From: Helicobacteraceae bacterium UBA6016
Lineage (GTDB): Bacteria > Campylobacterota > Campylobacteria > Campylobacterales > UBA6016
Length of the DNA stretch: 5,449 nt
Direction of reading: 5' to 3'
Assembly (NCBI GenBank): GCA_002428055.1
Contig: DIZY01000079.1
Span: forward strand, 1 to 5,449
Shown: positions 5,000 through 5,449 of the stretch, in pieces
Position numbering within the stretch: position 1 is the stretch's first letter
Layout: each line of letters opens with the position of its first letter
The notes under the pieces: generated by a model
The model's database searches: none
What the model was told of the DNA's origin: nothing
Seen by the model: only the letters and a program-made list of their open reading frames with translations
Made by a program: the position numbers and the translations under genes

Positions 5000-5269
5000 T
5001 TATCTAAGGGGTTCGATTTTGTAGGGTTGCTCACCGACAAGCGCCAAACCCCAATCTGCCATCAACTCGTCTTTGTGTATCTCAACCCACGCCTGCACCA
5101 TTCTAAGCTGTTTTTGTGGAAACTTTCCGTCCAATATCTCGCCCGTGGCTATATCTATCACGGCTTTGCTATCTTGGTACCTTATATGAATATGCGGCAA
5201 ATTGTGCTGTCTGTTGTCCTTGAAAAACATCATCACAACGATACCGTAAAACATACTGATAGTCGGCAT
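5000..5269 (-). CDS. DUF4160 domain protein
   Basis: The 89-residue protein fits DUF4160: MPTISMFYGIVVMMFF (1-16), the His-rich signature HNLPHIHIRY (22-31), a strand AVIDIATGEILDGKFP (36-51) and a helix QKQLRMVQAWVEIHKDEL (52-69) followed by W73. The conserved His cluster H22, H26 and H28 could bind metal or be catalytic, but I know of no demonstrated activity. It is the first gene of the pair with DUF2442, nine bases upstream, driven by the promoter at 5296-5310. The ATG at 5269 has only a weak ribosome binding site (AAGG about eleven bases ahead). Paired occurrence with DUF2442 is common; a toxin-antitoxin-like role is inference. Confidence 0.85.
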   Translation of the reverse strand: MPTISMFYGIVVMMFFKDNRQHNLPHIHIRYQDSKAVIDIATGEILDGKFPQKQLRMVQAWVEIHKDELMADWGLALVGEQPYKIEPLR

Positions 5270-5295
5270 TATCCAAACCTTTTATTTTTTGCCAA

Positions 5296-5310
5296 ATTGT
5301 AGCAAAAAAA
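5296..5310 (-). promoter_or_regulatory. Promoter of the DUF4160-DUF2442 operon
   Basis: Read on the - strand this is TTTTTTTGCTACAAT. It matches the epsilon-proteobacterial sigma-70 pattern closely: a T-rich stretch, TTTTTTTG-N, then a TATAAT-like box (TACAAT at 5301-5296). It lies about 26 bases before the DUF4160 ATG. The same GCTACAAT octamer forms the proposed -10 of the RelB-like antitoxin gene. Confidence 0.7.
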
Positions 5311-5333
5311 CAAATTTAACCACAAAACCGATA

Positions 5334-5342
5334 TGCTAAAAT
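5334..5342 (+). promoter_or_regulatory. Extended -10 promoter for the divergent right-hand gene
   Basis: TGC-TAAAAT (5334-5342) is an extended -10 element 25 bases before the ATG at 5368. It leads into a purine-rich leader with GAGGA (5359-5363) as ribosome binding site four bases before that ATG. It is back to back with the DUF4160 promoter, with about 25 bases between them. Confidence 0.5.
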
Positions 5343-5367
5343 AACAAAAAAAGAGGATGAGGAAAAA

Positions 5368-5449
5368 ATGCAAACAATAACCCTCAGATGCGACGACAGC
5401 GTAGCGGGTCATATATACGCCCTGCTTAGCAACACAAAAGGTGTTGAGA
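5368..5449 (+). CDS. N-terminal fragment of a small protein, possibly an antitoxin (runs off window)
   Basis: The frame from the ATG at 5368 is open to the window end, giving 27 residues that begin MQTITLRCDDSVAGHIYALL. A strong GAGGA sits four bases ahead and an extended -10 lies upstream, so expression is likely. A short strand (QTITLRCDD) followed by a helix resembles the start of small antitoxins paired with RelE/ParE toxins, but 27 residues are too few to assign a family. If it is an antitoxin, its toxin should follow just beyond the edge. Confidence 0.55.
   Translation, partial: MQTITLRCDDSVAGHIYALLSNTKGVE

Noticed and set aside
5027..5302. 91-codon frame on the + strand over the DUF4160 gene
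   Set aside because: It is antisense to a clear DUF4160 protein and has no ribosome binding site or recognisable domain.

Overview
The window looks like a chromosomal segment of a member of the Campylobacterota (epsilon-proteobacteria). The evidence is the clpA-aat gene order, which I know from Campylobacter, the AGA/ATA-rich codon use, and promoters of the type T-rich tract, then TTTGC, then TACAAT. The core genes are fairly GC-balanced, so a mid-GC Campylobacter or a relative is more likely than a very AT-rich species. Species cannot be assigned from this sequence.

Positions 1-2135 are core genome: the 3' two thirds of clpA (AAA+ unfoldase of the ClpAP protease) overlapping by 4 bases with a complete aat (leucyl/phenylalanyl-tRNA--protein transferase). 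Aat puts a destabilising N-terminal residue on proteins, and ClpAP (with ClpS) degrades them, so the two genes are consecutive steps of the bacterial N-degron pathway.

From 2136 onward base composition falls and the content becomes accessory. On the + strand there is a RelB/DinJ-type antitoxin with no recognisable toxin beside it, preceded by palindromes that could be operators, and then a small XRE-like DNA-binding protein. Converging on these, on the - strand, are a 257-residue protein with an R-X4-H motif that suggests a HEPN domain and, upstream of it, a helix-hairpin-helix (HhH) protein whose 5' end appears broken by a single-base frameshift. The start of that broken gene abuts the end of a relic IS3-family transposase.

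Positions 4667-5269 (- strand) hold a tight DUF4160-DUF2442 gene pair with a small third reading frame starting on the base after the DUF2442 stop. A well-formed promoter lies upstream, and a divergent gene (5368 onward) runs off the right edge.

Overall the window is the edge of a conserved proteolysis operon followed by a small island of toxin-antitoxin-like and possibly defence-related genes with IS debris. The best leads are the candidate HEPN protein, whose motif is encoded across a run of seven C residues, the frameshifted HhH gene upstream of it, and the DUF4160-DUF2442 pair with its extra small ORF. I saw no tRNA, rRNA or CRISPR array.
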